Source: Phycisphaerales bacterium (GTDB taxonomy: Bacteria; Planctomycetota; Phycisphaerae; Phycisphaerales; UBA1924). From it: a stretch of 64,000 nucleotides of DNA. Shown here in pieces: positions 35,028-45,169 of this stretch (the stretch's first letter is position 1; each line of letters begins with the position of its first letter). A model generated the notes under the pieces. It saw nothing but the letters and a program-made list of their open reading frames with translations, was not told the origin of the DNA and did not search any database. Position numbers and translations under genes: made by a program. Location: the NCBI GenBank assembly GCA_030149165.1, contig JASBRY010000009.1, positions 930,001 to 994,000 of the forward strand. The letters are read 5' to 3'.

Positions 35028-38000
35028 TCAGAGCTTGATAGTTCCTGGACGGGCCGTGAACACGAGAAGACATTCTACGATGCTCGGATCAACACGGTAT
35101 AACTCGCACAACGCTTGTCGATAGAGTTCCATCTGTGGTCCATGACGCTCGATGAGTGCATCATCTGCGAGTTCGGGAGCATCCGCGTCTGTTTTGTAGT
35201 CAACGAGTTGGATGCTCTGGATGCCTTGCTCAGTTCGAGCGATCACGAGCCGATCGAATCGACCTTGGATTAAGAGATCCTCGTTCTCGATCCGCATCCG
35301 AAGCGCGAACGGGCGTTCATGATGCACGGTTGGATCTTGGGTGTTGGGGTGTTCTTTGATCCATGTGTTGCGGTCATGCAGTGCATGGATCTGATCCGAT
35401 TGGAATGCTTGCTCAACGATCTGTTTTGAAATGCTCAGCACTGATTCAGAATAGATTCCGGATTGATTGGGTACTGCGATTGAATGGAAATCATGTACTG
35501 GGTCATCAATCCAGTTGATTTGCTCGAACAGTTCGTGGACACACGATCCGATGAGTATGCCTTGGTTTGAGATACTGGCATCAGGATCAATATCCAATGG
35601 TGATGGTTTGAGCTTGAGCGCTGTTGGGGATCCCATTGTGAGTAGGGCAGTCTGTTGTGTAGTTCCGCTGCGAAGTTCTAGGGTGATCTCTTCCTTGATT
35701 CTCTGATGCTGATCTCCGTGCTCGGCGCTCGCGATCCAGTCTGGGGCACCCGATTCAAACAAGATGTCCCCCGGCGCGCACACAACAGCTGGGGCGAGTG
35801 CGGCGCGAACAATATGAGCAGGTGTGAGCTTCAGCTTCTCGGTCATATCGCCGCTTCTTCCATCTTTGTCTGCTGGGACGATCATGTGCAACGCGGACTT
35901 GGCACGGGTCATCGCGACATAGAGACAGCACAGTTCTTCGTTAATCTGCTTGGCGAGGCATTCATCGTGCATCTCCTTGAGTCCGGGATGAACTCGCTGG
36001 AGCAGTTTGGTTGGATACGGCGTGATCTTTGAGATCTCGCCCGTTGGATCGTCGCGTGTCGCGAGGATCGAATCGGGGCGGATCGACCACGCTTGACCAA
36101 GCATTGGCATCACGACGGCATCAAACTCGAGCCCCTTTGATCTGTGGATCGTGATCACACGAACCTGTGACCTTCCCGGTTCCTCAACCTTCTTTGTATT
36201 GGCGCGATGAATCAGTGTACTGATCTCGGGTTTGCCCTCGTCTTCGAGTTGGCCTGCGAGTTCGATCAGTTGCTTGAATCGGTCCGATCCTCGCTGATCC
36301 ATTCGGGTGATGAGTGCTTTGTACCAATCAATCAGGAGCAAGGAGCAGCCTTGTTGCTCAATTCTGCGGCGCATTGATGAGGCGAACGCATCTAGATTTC
36401 TGATCGAGTCCAGATCGAGTAGGTCGCCGAGGGGTGTGGAGCGTGCGTGATAGAGTGCCGCGGAGTTGCCGGGATGTTCGATGAACTCGAGCATCGAGAT
36501 CGCTGCGGCTACGCACGGCGCATTGACCAGCGGATTCCCACGATCTTCGCATGCTTCGATCTCGAGTTGGCTGAGCATCGAGAGGAGCGGATAGATGTGC
36601 TTGGTCTGGCGCACCAAGATCGCGATGGACGCGTCGGGCTGATGGGATTGGATCTCGGCGACTTGATTAGCGCACGCCCAGAGCACTTCATCGTTTGCCA
36701 ACGCATTGTCTTCTTCGTCGCTATCGGCAACGCTCAGGGTGACATGGCCGGGCAATGCTTTAGCGGCTTGATGCGTCTCATACTGGTCGTCCCATTGGCG
36801 TGCGACATCTTGAGCGATGGATGAACTCTGCACAGCGGGATTGTTGATCAGATCACCAAAGACCGCGTTCGTGGCATCGAGGATCCGCTGAGATGATCGC
36901 CATGACTTAGAGAGAGACTCTTCTTCCAGCGTGCTCCAGCGTTTTGTGAGTTCGTTGAGCAGTGTGGGCTCGGACTGTCTCCATGTATAGAGCGATTGCT
37001 TGATGTCGCCGACGATAAAGACAGAGCGTTCGTCCTCGTCCTGACTGAGTAACTCGTCAAGGATCGGTTCGAAGAGTCTGAACTGGGGCATCGAGGTGTC
37101 CTGAAACTCATCGAGGAGGATGTGACGGATGCGAGCGTCGAGTCGGTAGAAGATGTGCTCGAGCTCGCCTTGGATCGCGGCTTCGTTGAGCAGTCTGGGC
37201 GGGTCGTCGAACGAGAGTTGTCCGCTGTTCATCTTGGCGCTGCGGAACGCGTCGTCGTAGCGTTTCATGAGCGAGTAGGTCGCGGCGCTGCGGGCGCCAT
37301 GCTGAGCGGTGAGGACAAACTGCGCGTGCTCGACAATGGGTTTGAGGCATTGCGCGATCTGTTCACTGCACTCTTTGCTGTAGTAGCTTCCCAACTCGCC
37401 ATCGATGATCCAGTTGAGAACCAGCTTCCCGAGCCCTTTCTCAACGAGCGCTTCCCATTGTGAGGTGTTGACATATTCTCTGATGTCGTTGCGAGCATTG
37501 AGCCAGCGTTTATCGGGATTCCCATCTTTCTTCGATGGGAGCTCTTGCTGATCGAGTTCTTGGAGTGCGTGATCAAGCTCGTCTTGGTTGTGTTTCACAC
37601 CTGCGGACCCAACAGCGTTCCAAGGCTCTGCTCGTCCATTCGATGCGAGATAGATCGAGTACGCGGACTGAACGAGGCGCATGATCGAATCGTGCGCCAT
37701 CATGCGGATTCGGTCCCCTCCGAGGGAGCGGAGGATCTCGACAAGCTCACGGATCTCGCACGCATCGATCGTCTGATCGACGCTCGATTCCTGGAGCGCG
37801 GCTAGGTCCTCTTCGTCGAGCATGCGAAACTTGGTTGGCAGACCAAGCTCCGGCGCGAAGGAACTGGCAAGACGAAAGAAGTACGAGTCCATCGTCTGGA
37901 TCGAGAGCTTGTGGAGATTCTTGCACAGTGATGAAAGCACATCGGCGCACTGGTTGGAGCTGAGACTCGGCGTGTTGATCGCATCACGGAGATCCTTGAG

Positions 38001-38207
38001 AGCGTTCTCATCGAGGACCGCGTTGCTCAGTCTGAGCAGTACTCGATGGAGGATTTCCCCAGCGGCGGCTTTGGTAAAGGTTGTTGCAAAGATAGTGGAA
38101 GGATCCTCGCCTGCGATGAGCTTTGCAATAAAGCGGTTGGTGAGTTGGTAGGTCTTTCCCGAACCGGCTGAGGCGCGGACGATTGTGTGAGGAGACTTGG
38201 GGGTCAT
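35028..38207 (-). CDS. addA: AddA-type UvrD-like helicase-nuclease
   Basis: A 1059-residue motor-nuclease for double-strand break resection and recombination. Helicase motifs in order: Walker A ASAGSGKT near residue 15, TTFTKAAAGEI, motif II DEFQDTSMPQF, motif III GDIKQSLYTWR, RVITIHRSKGLEFDAV, and motif VI CCLYVAMTRAKSALHM. The last ~200 residues hold a RecB-type PD-(D/E)XK nuclease with GRFDRL and VDYKTDAD. It overlaps the 3' end of the AddB-like gene by 4 bases, as in addBA operons. RecBCD is less likely, since no recC or recD is nearby. Confidence 0.9.
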   Translation of the reverse strand: MTPKSPHTIVRASAGSGKTYQLTNRFIAKLIAGEDPSTIFATTFTKAAAGEILHRVLLRLSNAVLDENALKDLRDAINTPSLSSNQCADVLSSLCKNLHKLSIQTMDSYFFRLASSFAPELGLPTKFRMLDEEDLAALQESSVDQTIDACEIRELVEILRSLGGDRIRMMAHDSIMRLVQSAYSIYLASNGRAEPWNAVGSAGVKHNQDELDHALQELDQQELPSKKDGNPDKRWLNARNDIREYVNTSQWEALVEKGLGKLVLNWIIDGELGSYYSKECSEQIAQCLKPIVEHAQFVLTAQHGARSAATYSLMKRYDDAFRSAKMNSGQLSFDDPPRLLNEAAIQGELEHIFYRLDARIRHILLDEFQDTSMPQFRLFEPILDELLSQDEDERSVFIVGDIKQSLYTWRQSEPTLLNELTKRWSTLEEESLSKSWRSSQRILDATNAVFGDLINNPAVQSSSIAQDVARQWDDQYETHQAAKALPGHVTLSVADSDEEDNALANDEVLWACANQVAEIQSHQPDASIAILVRQTKHIYPLLSMLSQLEIEACEDRGNPLVNAPCVAAAISMLEFIEHPGNSAALYHARSTPLGDLLDLDSIRNLDAFASSMRRRIEQQGCSLLLIDWYKALITRMDQRGSDRFKQLIELAGQLEDEGKPEISTLIHRANTKKVEEPGRSQVRVITIHRSKGLEFDAVVMPMLGQAWSIRPDSILATRDDPTGEISKITPYPTKLLQRVHPGLKEMHDECLAKQINEELCCLYVAMTRAKSALHMIVPADKDGRSGDMTEKLKLTPAHIVRAALAPAVVCAPGDILFESGAPDWIASAEHGDQHQRIKEEITLELRSGTTQQTALLTMGSPTALKLKPSPLDIDPDASISNQGILIGSCVHELFEQINWIDDPVHDFHSIAVPNQSGIYSESVLSISKQIVEQAFQSDQIHALHDRNTWIKEHPNTQDPTVHHERPFALRMRIENEDLLIQGRFDRLVIARTEQGIQSIQLVDYKTDADAPELADDALIERHGPQMELYRQALCELYRVDPSIVECLLVFTARPGTIKL

Positions 38208-41095
38208 TGGGCCCCCCCATCCTGAGTGCTGTCATCGCTTTCAATGAGCTCGAATCCGCCTGACTCGAAGCGATGTCCTGTGATGAATCCAGCAATCCCG
38301 GCGCTCGGAGGGTAATCACCTTCTGGGAGCGGATCGCCGGGCTTGAGTGCTCGGATCTCATTGACAATCCGGACGGCTGTACGGTCGGCGTCATCAAGTT
38401 GCTCTTGATCCCATTGAGCGGTTTTCCACACATCATCGCTTTCGGACAATGGGAGACCGGCGTATCCGAGTTCAAGTTCACGCCCGTCGATCAGCTCGGC
38501 AACGAGGTGTCGGTAGAGCGGTAGCTGGAGTTTGATCCATTCATCGCCGCTGAAATGAGCTTTGATGGGATCGGTGACGCGGCCAGTCTTGTAGTCGATG
38601 ACCGCGATCTTCCCATCGGGATGGATATCGATGCGATCGACCTTTCCGCGCAGAGGCATTGGTTGATCGTCGGTACTGAGTTGTGTCATTGAGGACTCGG
38701 GTGGGGTCCACTCGGTGTGTGTGATCTCCCATCCCAACTTGGTACGCATCGCTTGATGCTTTGCAAAGAGCTGGAGTCGAAAACTGAGCAGCTCGAACTG
38801 CACTTTGACGGCACCTGGATGAGATGAGCCGTGGGTATGGATGAAGCGATCGTTGAGCAAGTGCTGGAGAGCGCTGTTAATCTTTGTTGGATCGTCAAGC
38901 ACACGCATCGTCTCGTCTTTGCCAAACGCATCAAGCACTGCGTGGGCGAGATTCCCGATCTGCAACGCGTTGAGTTCGCGTGCATCTGTTTGGATCTCTC
39001 GAAGTTGCAATGATCGTTCGATGTACCACGATGCAGGAGATCGCAGGTACGCATCGAACTCCGTCACGCTCATGGATTCGGGAGGTTGATAGTCTGTCCC
39101 GATCGTGAGCTGTCGCAGCGATTGATCAATCGAGCTTGGTCTGACTGGTTGCGATGGCTTGTACTGTGTTGATTTGTCGGCTTCGTGATTGACAAAGCGG
39201 CGCATGCGTGATGCAAGACGCTGTCCTTTTGATTGAAAGAGTAATCGGCTCGGGGTTGTTGGTTCGTTGGATGTTGAAGTGCGCGCGGTCATGAACACGG
39301 TATCGCGTGAGTTGTTGATCGCAGTCATGAGATACGCGTCGCGTGCGAGTCGATCGATGTTAGTCCGCATACCCAGTTGTGCTCGGAGTGAGCCGGGGAG
39401 CAGTGGATCGTGTGTGACCGATCCTGGTACTGATGAGTCATTCATCCCAAGCACGACAGCGATCGGTGACGGATCCAGAGCAAGTTCAAGCCAACCCACG
39501 CTCTCGATGGAGTTCGCAGAGGGTTGGTCGGGAACATGAATTTCTCCGAGGCGGGAAAGGATGATCGAGAGTGCACTGGTCGCGGAGAGTTTGGGGAGAT
39601 CATGGCCTTGTGATTTTGCGATCAGAAGATCTTCGTGGATGGACTGAACCGCTTGGAGTTGACTGATGTGATTTCGATGATTCAGTGAGGATTCATCGAG
39701 TTCAACGCAGTCGTAGATGCGTTTGAGGGTCTGGATGAGACGAGCAGACCACTCATCGAGCGTTGGCTCGCTGATGGGGAGTTGTGTGAGGTGATCGAGT
39801 ATTCCCAATGCTGCATTGAGCACAAATCGGGTTTCAGATTCGGTCGAATCCCGAACGCCTTGGGGGAGTTGGTTGGTGTTGAGCAGGACATGATCCTGAA
39901 GGAGCTCGTCAACAGCGTGCAGCCACTTGGCATTGGGTGGTCGCTGATCGGGATGCTCGTCGGAGTATCGTGCGGTCAATGCTTGCTCGAAGTGGGGGTG
40001 TCGGATCAGCGCCGAGAGTGTGGTGTAGGTCTGCTCTGCGAGGAAGTTATCTATGAGTTCGATGAGCCGACCAACGCTGGTGTTGCGGACGCGTTTGCCT
40101 GCAGGATCATGAATCGTGATTCCAGGCGATGGACTGATCATCGCTGTGGTTCGTCGGAGTGTTCCGAGGACGGTCTCGTCGGCGAGTCCGATGACGCACG
40201 AAGTGGTGTCAAGCGGATTGGAACGCTTTGCAAGCTGAGCGAGTCCCTCTTCGCACATGGATATTGGATCCATGGAAAACTGGATTCGACTTTCTTCGAT
40301 GTCGAGATTGTGGTCAATCCATTCACTGGATCTCACACACCCGAACTCATCGAACCGCTCCGATATCGACTCTGGAGCGAAGATGAGTGCGGTGAACTGG
40401 TGATCACTCTGAGCGATGCACGATCTTGGGATATATCCGAGTTCTGGTACTCCAAGGAGCACGAAGTGTTTCTGAGCTTGATCCTGGAAGTGTGATTTTT
40501 GGATACAATTGAGCGATTCGAGATGATCATCAACAGTTGAGTGTTGAATCAGAAGCTGCTCGTATCGATCTTGGATATCTCCCAAGACTTCCCATCGCTG
40601 TATCTCGGAATCCAAGAGCAATGTCTCTGCTTTGTCGCGGACTTCATTCATGCGTAGTCCAGCGTCGCTGAGTTGGGATGTCGTCGACTGAAGCCAACTC
40701 GCGAGTCCCATCCATTGATCCCAGCGGCTCAGATCAGGTGGACTCGGCACGATCACGCTGAGGTCATGGGGATCGGTATCTTGGAGTGTCTTGACCCAAG
40801 CGAGTTTCTTGCTCATCTCGCTTGCTTGTGGGTGTTGATATCTGAGGATTTCGCGAGCGATGTTGCTTGGTGTGCAGAGCGTCGGAGGGATCAGAGCGAT
40901 TCCATGCGATTGGCAATGGTCAACGAGTTGGCTGAGGAACAAACGCGAGGCGCGTCGGCCAGGTGTGATGATGGTCAGGTTTCCGAGATCCAGTTCGCCG
41001 TCTGCGTTCAGGTAGCGGTCCACGCACCATTGGATCGCACTTTCGATTGCGGGCTGTTTCCAATCCAGAAAGTATCGGGTCAACGCATCATCCAT
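38204..41095 (-). CDS. AddB-like PD-(D/E)XK nuclease
   Basis: A ~963-residue partner of the AddA-type helicase. The N-terminus has a helicase-like fold with a degenerate P-loop (ITPGRRASRLFLS), the mid part the SF1-like ALDPSPIAVVLGMNDSSVPG, and the C-terminus a nuclease with GKVDRIDIHPDGKIAVIDYKTGR. In AddB a four-Cys Fe-S staple surrounds the nuclease; here the usual CPF motif reads SPASWYIE and no cysteine is seen in that stretch, so the cluster is probably missing. ATG 41095 is preferred over the TTG at 41125 because a TACAAT -10 element ends 7 bases before it. Confidence 0.78.
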   Translation of the reverse strand: MDDALTRYFLDWKQPAIESAIQWCVDRYLNADGELDLGNLTIITPGRRASRLFLSQLVDHCQSHGIALIPPTLCTPSNIAREILRYQHPQASEMSKKLAWVKTLQDTDPHDLSVIVPSPPDLSRWDQWMGLASWLQSTTSQLSDAGLRMNEVRDKAETLLLDSEIQRWEVLGDIQDRYEQLLIQHSTVDDHLESLNCIQKSHFQDQAQKHFVLLGVPELGYIPRSCIAQSDHQFTALIFAPESISERFDEFGCVRSSEWIDHNLDIEESRIQFSMDPISMCEEGLAQLAKRSNPLDTTSCVIGLADETVLGTLRRTTAMISPSPGITIHDPAGKRVRNTSVGRLIELIDNFLAEQTYTTLSALIRHPHFEQALTARYSDEHPDQRPPNAKWLHAVDELLQDHVLLNTNQLPQGVRDSTESETRFVLNAALGILDHLTQLPISEPTLDEWSARLIQTLKRIYDCVELDESSLNHRNHISQLQAVQSIHEDLLIAKSQGHDLPKLSATSALSIILSRLGEIHVPDQPSANSIESVGWLELALDPSPIAVVLGMNDSSVPGSVTHDPLLPGSLRAQLGMRTNIDRLARDAYLMTAINNSRDTVFMTARTSTSNEPTTPSRLLFQSKGQRLASRMRRFVNHEADKSTQYKPSQPVRPSSIDQSLRQLTIGTDYQPPESMSVTEFDAYLRSPASWYIERSLQLREIQTDARELNALQIGNLAHAVLDAFGKDETMRVLDDPTKINSALQHLLNDRFIHTHGSSHPGAVKVQFELLSFRLQLFAKHQAMRTKLGWEITHTEWTPPESSMTQLSTDDQPMPLRGKVDRIDIHPDGKIAVIDYKTGRVTDPIKAHFSGDEWIKLQLPLYRHLVAELIDGRELELGYAGLPLSESDDVWKTAQWDQEQLDDADRTAVRIVNEIRALKPGDPLPEGDYPPSAGIAGFITGHRFESGGFELIESDDSTQDGGAQ

Positions 41096-41102
41096 AGCTT
41101 TG

Positions 41103-41108
41103 ATTGTA
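41103..41108 (-). promoter_or_regulatory. -10 element of the AddB-like gene (leaderless candidate)
   Basis: TACAAT on the minus strand ends 7 bases before the ATG at 41095, which places the expected transcription start at the start codon. No Shine-Dalgarno sequence is visible. No good -35 was seen. Confidence 0.5.
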
Positions 41109-41373
41109 GGAAAGTCTTGCTTCAATCACAGAGGCTCATAGATTGATCTCAGGGGTGTTTTCCTCATGATCCGATCAAGAGAACCGAACGCCGATAACTG
41201 AAAAACTCTGGGTTTCAGGTTGATTTGGGGCACTCATTCCTATGAATTGCGTATCATTTAAGTGCTTCCCTGCATCATTTCATGCTGCTCTGCTCGAGCG
41301 ATATTGCACGGAACACACTGTACTTGAAAGCGGATCGGACTGTTGAAGTTCTGATCCATGGAGACTGATTCGA

Positions 41374-43089
41374 ATGAACAGCAACGCGATACGTCGTCTG
41401 ACCACCCATAGCTCAATCCTCGCACTCGCGTTTATTGCGGGTTCCGCGCTGTCGAGCGATCAATATGATCCCCCAGCGAGCTATTACGCTGGAGCGACGG
41501 GAACTGGTTCGACACTGAAGTCGCAACTCACGGCAGCGATGTCGGCTGGACATATCCAACGAAGCTATGGCGACTTCCGTGTGATGTCCCGCTATGTGGA
41601 TCAGGATCCAAACAACACTTCCAACATCCTGCTCGTGTACAACGGTGCTTCGGTTCCCGGTCTCTGGGACTCAGGGGCGACTTGGAACCGCGAGCATGTT
41701 TGGCCGCAGTCACGCCAGCCGGGGAGCGCATCCAACTCGTCGCTAGGGAATCTCGGCGATGCTCATGCACTGCGACCATGTAATCCTTCGATCAACTCAT
41801 CACGCGGCAATAAGCCCTTCGGGCTGGAATCAACGACCGGCAACCACAGAAGCTTGGGGACCTATTACTTCACTGGGGATGTCGATAAGGGTGACATCGC
41901 TCGGAGCTTGTTCTACTCCGATACACGCTGGTCCTCCCTCGGGCTTTCACTGGTCAATGGGAATCCGAGCGGGAACCAGATGGGTGACCTTGCTTCATTG
42001 ATTGCTTGGCACTACAACGATGCGCCGGATGAGTTCGAACGCCGTCGCAATCATGCGATCTCTGACTCTACGCTCAATCCGTTCTTCTACACGAACAACC
42101 GCAACGCGTTTATCGATCATCCGGAGTATGTCTGGTCGATCTATGTCGACCAGATGAACGACTCGACCATTTGGGTTGGAGATGCGCCGAATGCAGATGG
42201 TAGTTCTTCGCTGACTGTTTCCTTCAATGCACTCGTGGGTGATTCGCTCTCGGCGGATCCTGTGACCATTCACAAGGATGGCAGCGATGGGACTTACTAC
42301 ACTGTCGTCCCATCCGCAGGGATCGAGACCTCGGTCTGGACGAACGCGAACGCGTTCCCGATGAACACGCCGAGCGACTCGAGCATGTTCTCGATCATGC
42401 TCCCAGCTGGAGCGACCGATGCTGCGGGACTGAGCACCGAGTTTGTCGTGATCGATAACCTCGATGTCACGACCCAAGGCGGGGTTGGCAACGGCGCCAA
42501 CGATGGTGACGACGTCGTGACCGTCGAGATCAATGTCTACGAGCCGGTTGATGGATCACTCGCTTCTGGGGTTGATACGCACGAGATCACTGTGGATCTG
42601 GGGACGATTGATCTGGGTGCAGGTGTAGAGATGCAGACGATCGAGTTCTTCAACATCGGGTCCGCACCAGTTGGTGCTCCGATGGATGTTCAACTCATTT
42701 CGTCATCGGGAGATACTTCAGCACTAACGACTGATTTCATGAGTATCCAGTCTGTGCCTGCTCAGTCGAGTGCACAAATCAATGCGATCCTTTCCGATGC
42801 TGTTGAGGGACAGTTTGCGGCGACCTACACCTTCCGTGCTGTGAATGATGAGTCGTTGTTCGGAGCAGCCTCGAGCGGCGATGAACTGATCGTGAACCTC
42901 GTTGGTGAGGTCGGATCGTCGTGTATCGCTGATTACACGGGTGATGGATTGCTCAACTTCCTCGATGTCTCAGCATTCCTAACTCTGTACGGCGATCAAG
43001 ACCCCGCGGCAGACCTGACCGGGGACAGTAACTTCAACTTCCTCGATGTCTCCGCGTTCCTGGATTCGTATGGCGCGGGCTGCCCATAA
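41374..43089 (+). CDS. Secreted endonuclease I (EndA/NucM family) with dockerin-like tail
   Basis: A 571-residue exported nuclease. After a signal peptide comes the endonuclease I domain (~residues 30-260) with the catalytic NREHVWPQS near residue 105, LGDAHALRPC and GDIARSLFY. These enzymes cut DNA and RNA non-specifically, often for nutrient uptake. A ~200-residue beta-rich region follows. The last 55 residues are a dockerin-like tag: Cys, ADYTGDGLLNFLDVSAFL, then DLTGDSNFNFLDVSAFL, ending AGCP. GGAG lies ~10 bases before the ATG. It shares a terminator with the convergent propeller gene. Confidence 0.9.
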   Translation: MNSNAIRRLTTHSSILALAFIAGSALSSDQYDPPASYYAGATGTGSTLKSQLTAAMSAGHIQRSYGDFRVMSRYVDQDPNNTSNILLVYNGASVPGLWDSGATWNREHVWPQSRQPGSASNSSLGNLGDAHALRPCNPSINSSRGNKPFGLESTTGNHRSLGTYYFTGDVDKGDIARSLFYSDTRWSSLGLSLVNGNPSGNQMGDLASLIAWHYNDAPDEFERRRNHAISDSTLNPFFYTNNRNAFIDHPEYVWSIYVDQMNDSTIWVGDAPNADGSSSLTVSFNALVGDSLSADPVTIHKDGSDGTYYTVVPSAGIETSVWTNANAFPMNTPSDSSMFSIMLPAGATDAAGLSTEFVVIDNLDVTTQGGVGNGANDGDDVVTVEINVYEPVDGSLASGVDTHEITVDLGTIDLGAGVEMQTIEFFNIGSAPVGAPMDVQLISSSGDTSALTTDFMSIQSVPAQSSAQINAILSDAVEGQFAATYTFRAVNDESLFGAASSGDELIVNLVGEVGSSCIADYTGDGLLNFLDVSAFLTLYGDQDPAADLTGDSNFNFLDVSAFLDSYGAGCP

Positions 43090-43117
43090 CCATAATGAAA
43101 GCTAAAGACAAAAGAAC

Positions 43118-43148
43118 AGCCGCCAGCATCGGAATGACGCTGGCGGCT
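43118..43148. terminator. Bidirectional terminator between endonuclease and propeller genes
   Basis: A 10-bp perfect stem AGCCGCCAGC / GCTGGCGGCT encloses an 11-base loop and is followed by TTTGTTTG; the other side has AAAAGAA. Confidence 0.82.
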
Positions 43149-43179
43149 TTGTTTGTGTGTGGTTCAACTCAATCTGTGA

Positions 43180-44148
43180 TTACTGACATCCGCCGTTGTA
43201 GATGTTCAGGAAGTTGCTGATGTCCAGGAAGTTGAAGCTGGAGTCGCCGTTGGTATCACCTGGAACGAAGCGGTTGGTGTAGAGGTCGACGAATCGGCTC
43301 ACATCAAGGAAGTTCAGGTCTCCTGATGCGTCGTAGTCTGCGGGACACGAGATGAATCCGCTCTCTGGAGTCATCGCTTGGATGTCAATGCCTGTGTCGA
43401 ACACTCGCAGGATATCTCCAGTCGCTGGATCCATCTCGTGGACCATGCCATCGCTTCCGGCGATGTAGAGCATGCCGTCGGCGCTGATCATCGAGGTCGC
43501 GTCCGAGTCCACAGCATGGGTTCCAGAGTATTCGATCCCACCTTCGAACTTGTTGAAGAGATAGACCGTTCCTGACTGAGCTCCGCCGAACGCGATGCCG
43601 CCGAGGAACAGCGTGTCGGATCCAAACGCCATGGAGTTGATCATCGAGCCGCAGGCTGCGAAGAAGTTGAAATCGTCCTGTCCGATCGGAGCGCGGACGG
43701 CGAGCGATGAGAATCCGCCGACGAACAGACCGCCCGCATCGATACCGATCGCGGTGATGTCTGTATCGAGGATCTCGACGCTGTTGTTCACAGCATGCGT
43801 GGTCGGATCGATGTAATGGATACTCCCATTGCTGTCCGCGACGACGAGTTCATCGCCAATCCAGGACATCGCGCTCGCGTCTGCGGGAACGAAGAACGCA
43901 TCGGTGACAAAGTTGGTCGCAACATCGAAGGTGTAAACCGTCCCGCTGTGATCTCCGAGGTAGAGGGTGCCGTCGCGGACGATCATGGAACTGACCGGTC
44001 CGCTGCAGACGCCGCGGAAGTTGACGGCTCCAGTCACGGTGTCGAGTTCGTGGACAACGCCCTGACTTCCCGCGATGAGCAGGGTCTCGGCTTGGGCAGC
44101 TCCTGCAAGGGTGAGCAGCGCGATTGCGGTGGTGGTGAATGCTTTCAT
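43180..44148 (-). CDS. Secreted beta-propeller protein with dockerin-like tail
   Basis: A 322-residue exported protein. The signal peptide (TAIALLTLAGAAQA) is followed by ~6 repeats of about 40 residues resembling a WD40/PQQ-like propeller (for example GVVHELDTVTGAVNF, GTVYTFDVATNFV, GSIHYIDPTTHAV and GMVHEMDPATGDIL). The last 55 residues are the dockerin-like tag starting CPADYDASGDLNFLDVSRF and ending GGCQ. The second repeat is less regular (PGDTNGDSSFNFLDISNF). AGGAGA precedes ATG 44148; an upstream frame to 44259 is not used. Role is unknown; scaffold or ligand binding is likely. Confidence 0.83.
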   Translation of the reverse strand: MKAFTTTAIALLTLAGAAQAETLLIAGSQGVVHELDTVTGAVNFRGVCSGPVSSMIVRDGTLYLGDHSGTVYTFDVATNFVTDAFFVPADASAMSWIGDELVVADSNGSIHYIDPTTHAVNNSVEILDTDITAIGIDAGGLFVGGFSSLAVRAPIGQDDFNFFAACGSMINSMAFGSDTLFLGGIAFGGAQSGTVYLFNKFEGGIEYSGTHAVDSDATSMISADGMLYIAGSDGMVHEMDPATGDILRVFDTGIDIQAMTPESGFISCPADYDASGDLNFLDVSRFVDLYTNRFVPGDTNGDSSFNFLDISNFLNIYNGGCQ

Positions 44149-44255
44149 ATGGAATCTCCTGTCTGTGTGGTGTTGTTCGATTCGTCGTTCAACACTTCCA
44201 TATTCGGGGGAGATCCGGAGTATTGAACCCCACTCTTTGGTTGGAACTTGATAGA

Positions 44256-45044
44256 TCATAACTTTGGTCGTGCGCGCCCGATGAACTTCGCGAGCAGTTC
44301 ACCGCGTGAAGAGACCTCGAAGTGGCGGTAAATCGCGAGGATGTGCTCATGGATCGTCGCCTTTGCGAGGTTGAGTTTGAGCGCGATTTGTTTCTCGGAA
44401 TCGCCGTTGATGAGTTCTTTGAGGACCTCGATGCGTCGCTGCGTGAGGGAAGCGAGCTTCGGTTCATCCGCCGCAGCGAGGTAGGTCCCGATCTCTTGAT
44501 TGATAATCATGTGGACCAGCGAGATGATCGCTTGCTCGCGAGGGGTGAAGTCCTTGGAACCCACGCCCTTGTGGAGCCAGAGCGTGGTGCAGCGGTTGGG
44601 GATCGTAGTTGGGCAGATCGAGATGATGTAATCGTCGATGCCGCACACGCGATGGACTTCGTTGAAGGTCTGCGATCGGTACCAGGTATCGCGTCCCCAG
44701 ATCTGATTGCGTGAGAGCATCATGGTGGTGCCGTCGAACTTACTAAGGTAGGGGTACTCAGGTGTCCGCTCGACCGGGATGGAACGCGCGTATTCCTGCC
44801 ATCGTATCTCGGCTTCATCGGAGATCCATCCAGCGCGATGGAGCCCGAGACTTCTGGACTTGGTGTTGCTGCTGCACCCGAAGTGCTCCATCTCGGAGTT
44901 GATGATGACCTGCGCACCCACAAGCTCTCGTAGATCGCTCAGGAGCGTGTGTCTCCACGCATCGACATCGCTCCCACGATCGCGGCAACGCCGAGCGATC
45001 CCGTGGCACTCATGGACATCGTGTGCGGAAATCTCTGAGAACAT
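44256..45044 (-). CDS. LuxR-type transcriptional regulator
   Basis: A 262-residue DNA-binding regulator. The C-terminal ~65 residues form a LuxR helix-turn-helix: LTQRRIEVLKELINGDSEKQ, then IALKLNLAKATIHEHILAIY and RHFEVSSRGELLAKFI. The N-terminal ~180 residues look like a sensor domain of GAF/PAS type with many aromatics, but no ligand motif is recognised. There is no receiver domain, so it is not a classical response regulator. AGGAAG precedes the ATG. It is flanked by two genes for dockerin-tagged secreted proteins, all three in the same direction, so control of secreted proteins is a plausible role. Confidence 0.85.
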   Translation of the reverse strand: MFSEISAHDVHECHGIARRCRDRGSDVDAWRHTLLSDLRELVGAQVIINSEMEHFGCSSNTKSRSLGLHRAGWISDEAEIRWQEYARSIPVERTPEYPYLSKFDGTTMMLSRNQIWGRDTWYRSQTFNEVHRVCGIDDYIISICPTTIPNRCTTLWLHKGVGSKDFTPREQAIISLVHMIINQEIGTYLAAADEPKLASLTQRRIEVLKELINGDSEKQIALKLNLAKATIHEHILAIYRHFEVSSRGELLAKFIGRARPKL

Positions 45045-45098
45045 ATGGTCTTCCTGTGATTACAGGTTCACTTCCGATGTCTGTGTTGCAGCTGGCAC

Positions 45099-45136
45099 AA
45101 AAAAACACGGCGGAACTGATCTGAATCAGCCCGCCG
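45099..45136 (-). terminator. Terminator of the metalloprotease gene
   Basis: CGGCGG / CCGCCG outer stem plus CTGAT / ATCAG inner stem over a CTGA loop (45108-45136). The minus strand then runs into seven Ts. Confidence 0.88.
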
Positions 45137-45169
45137 CATTGTGGTCACAATCGTACATGAAGCAATCGT

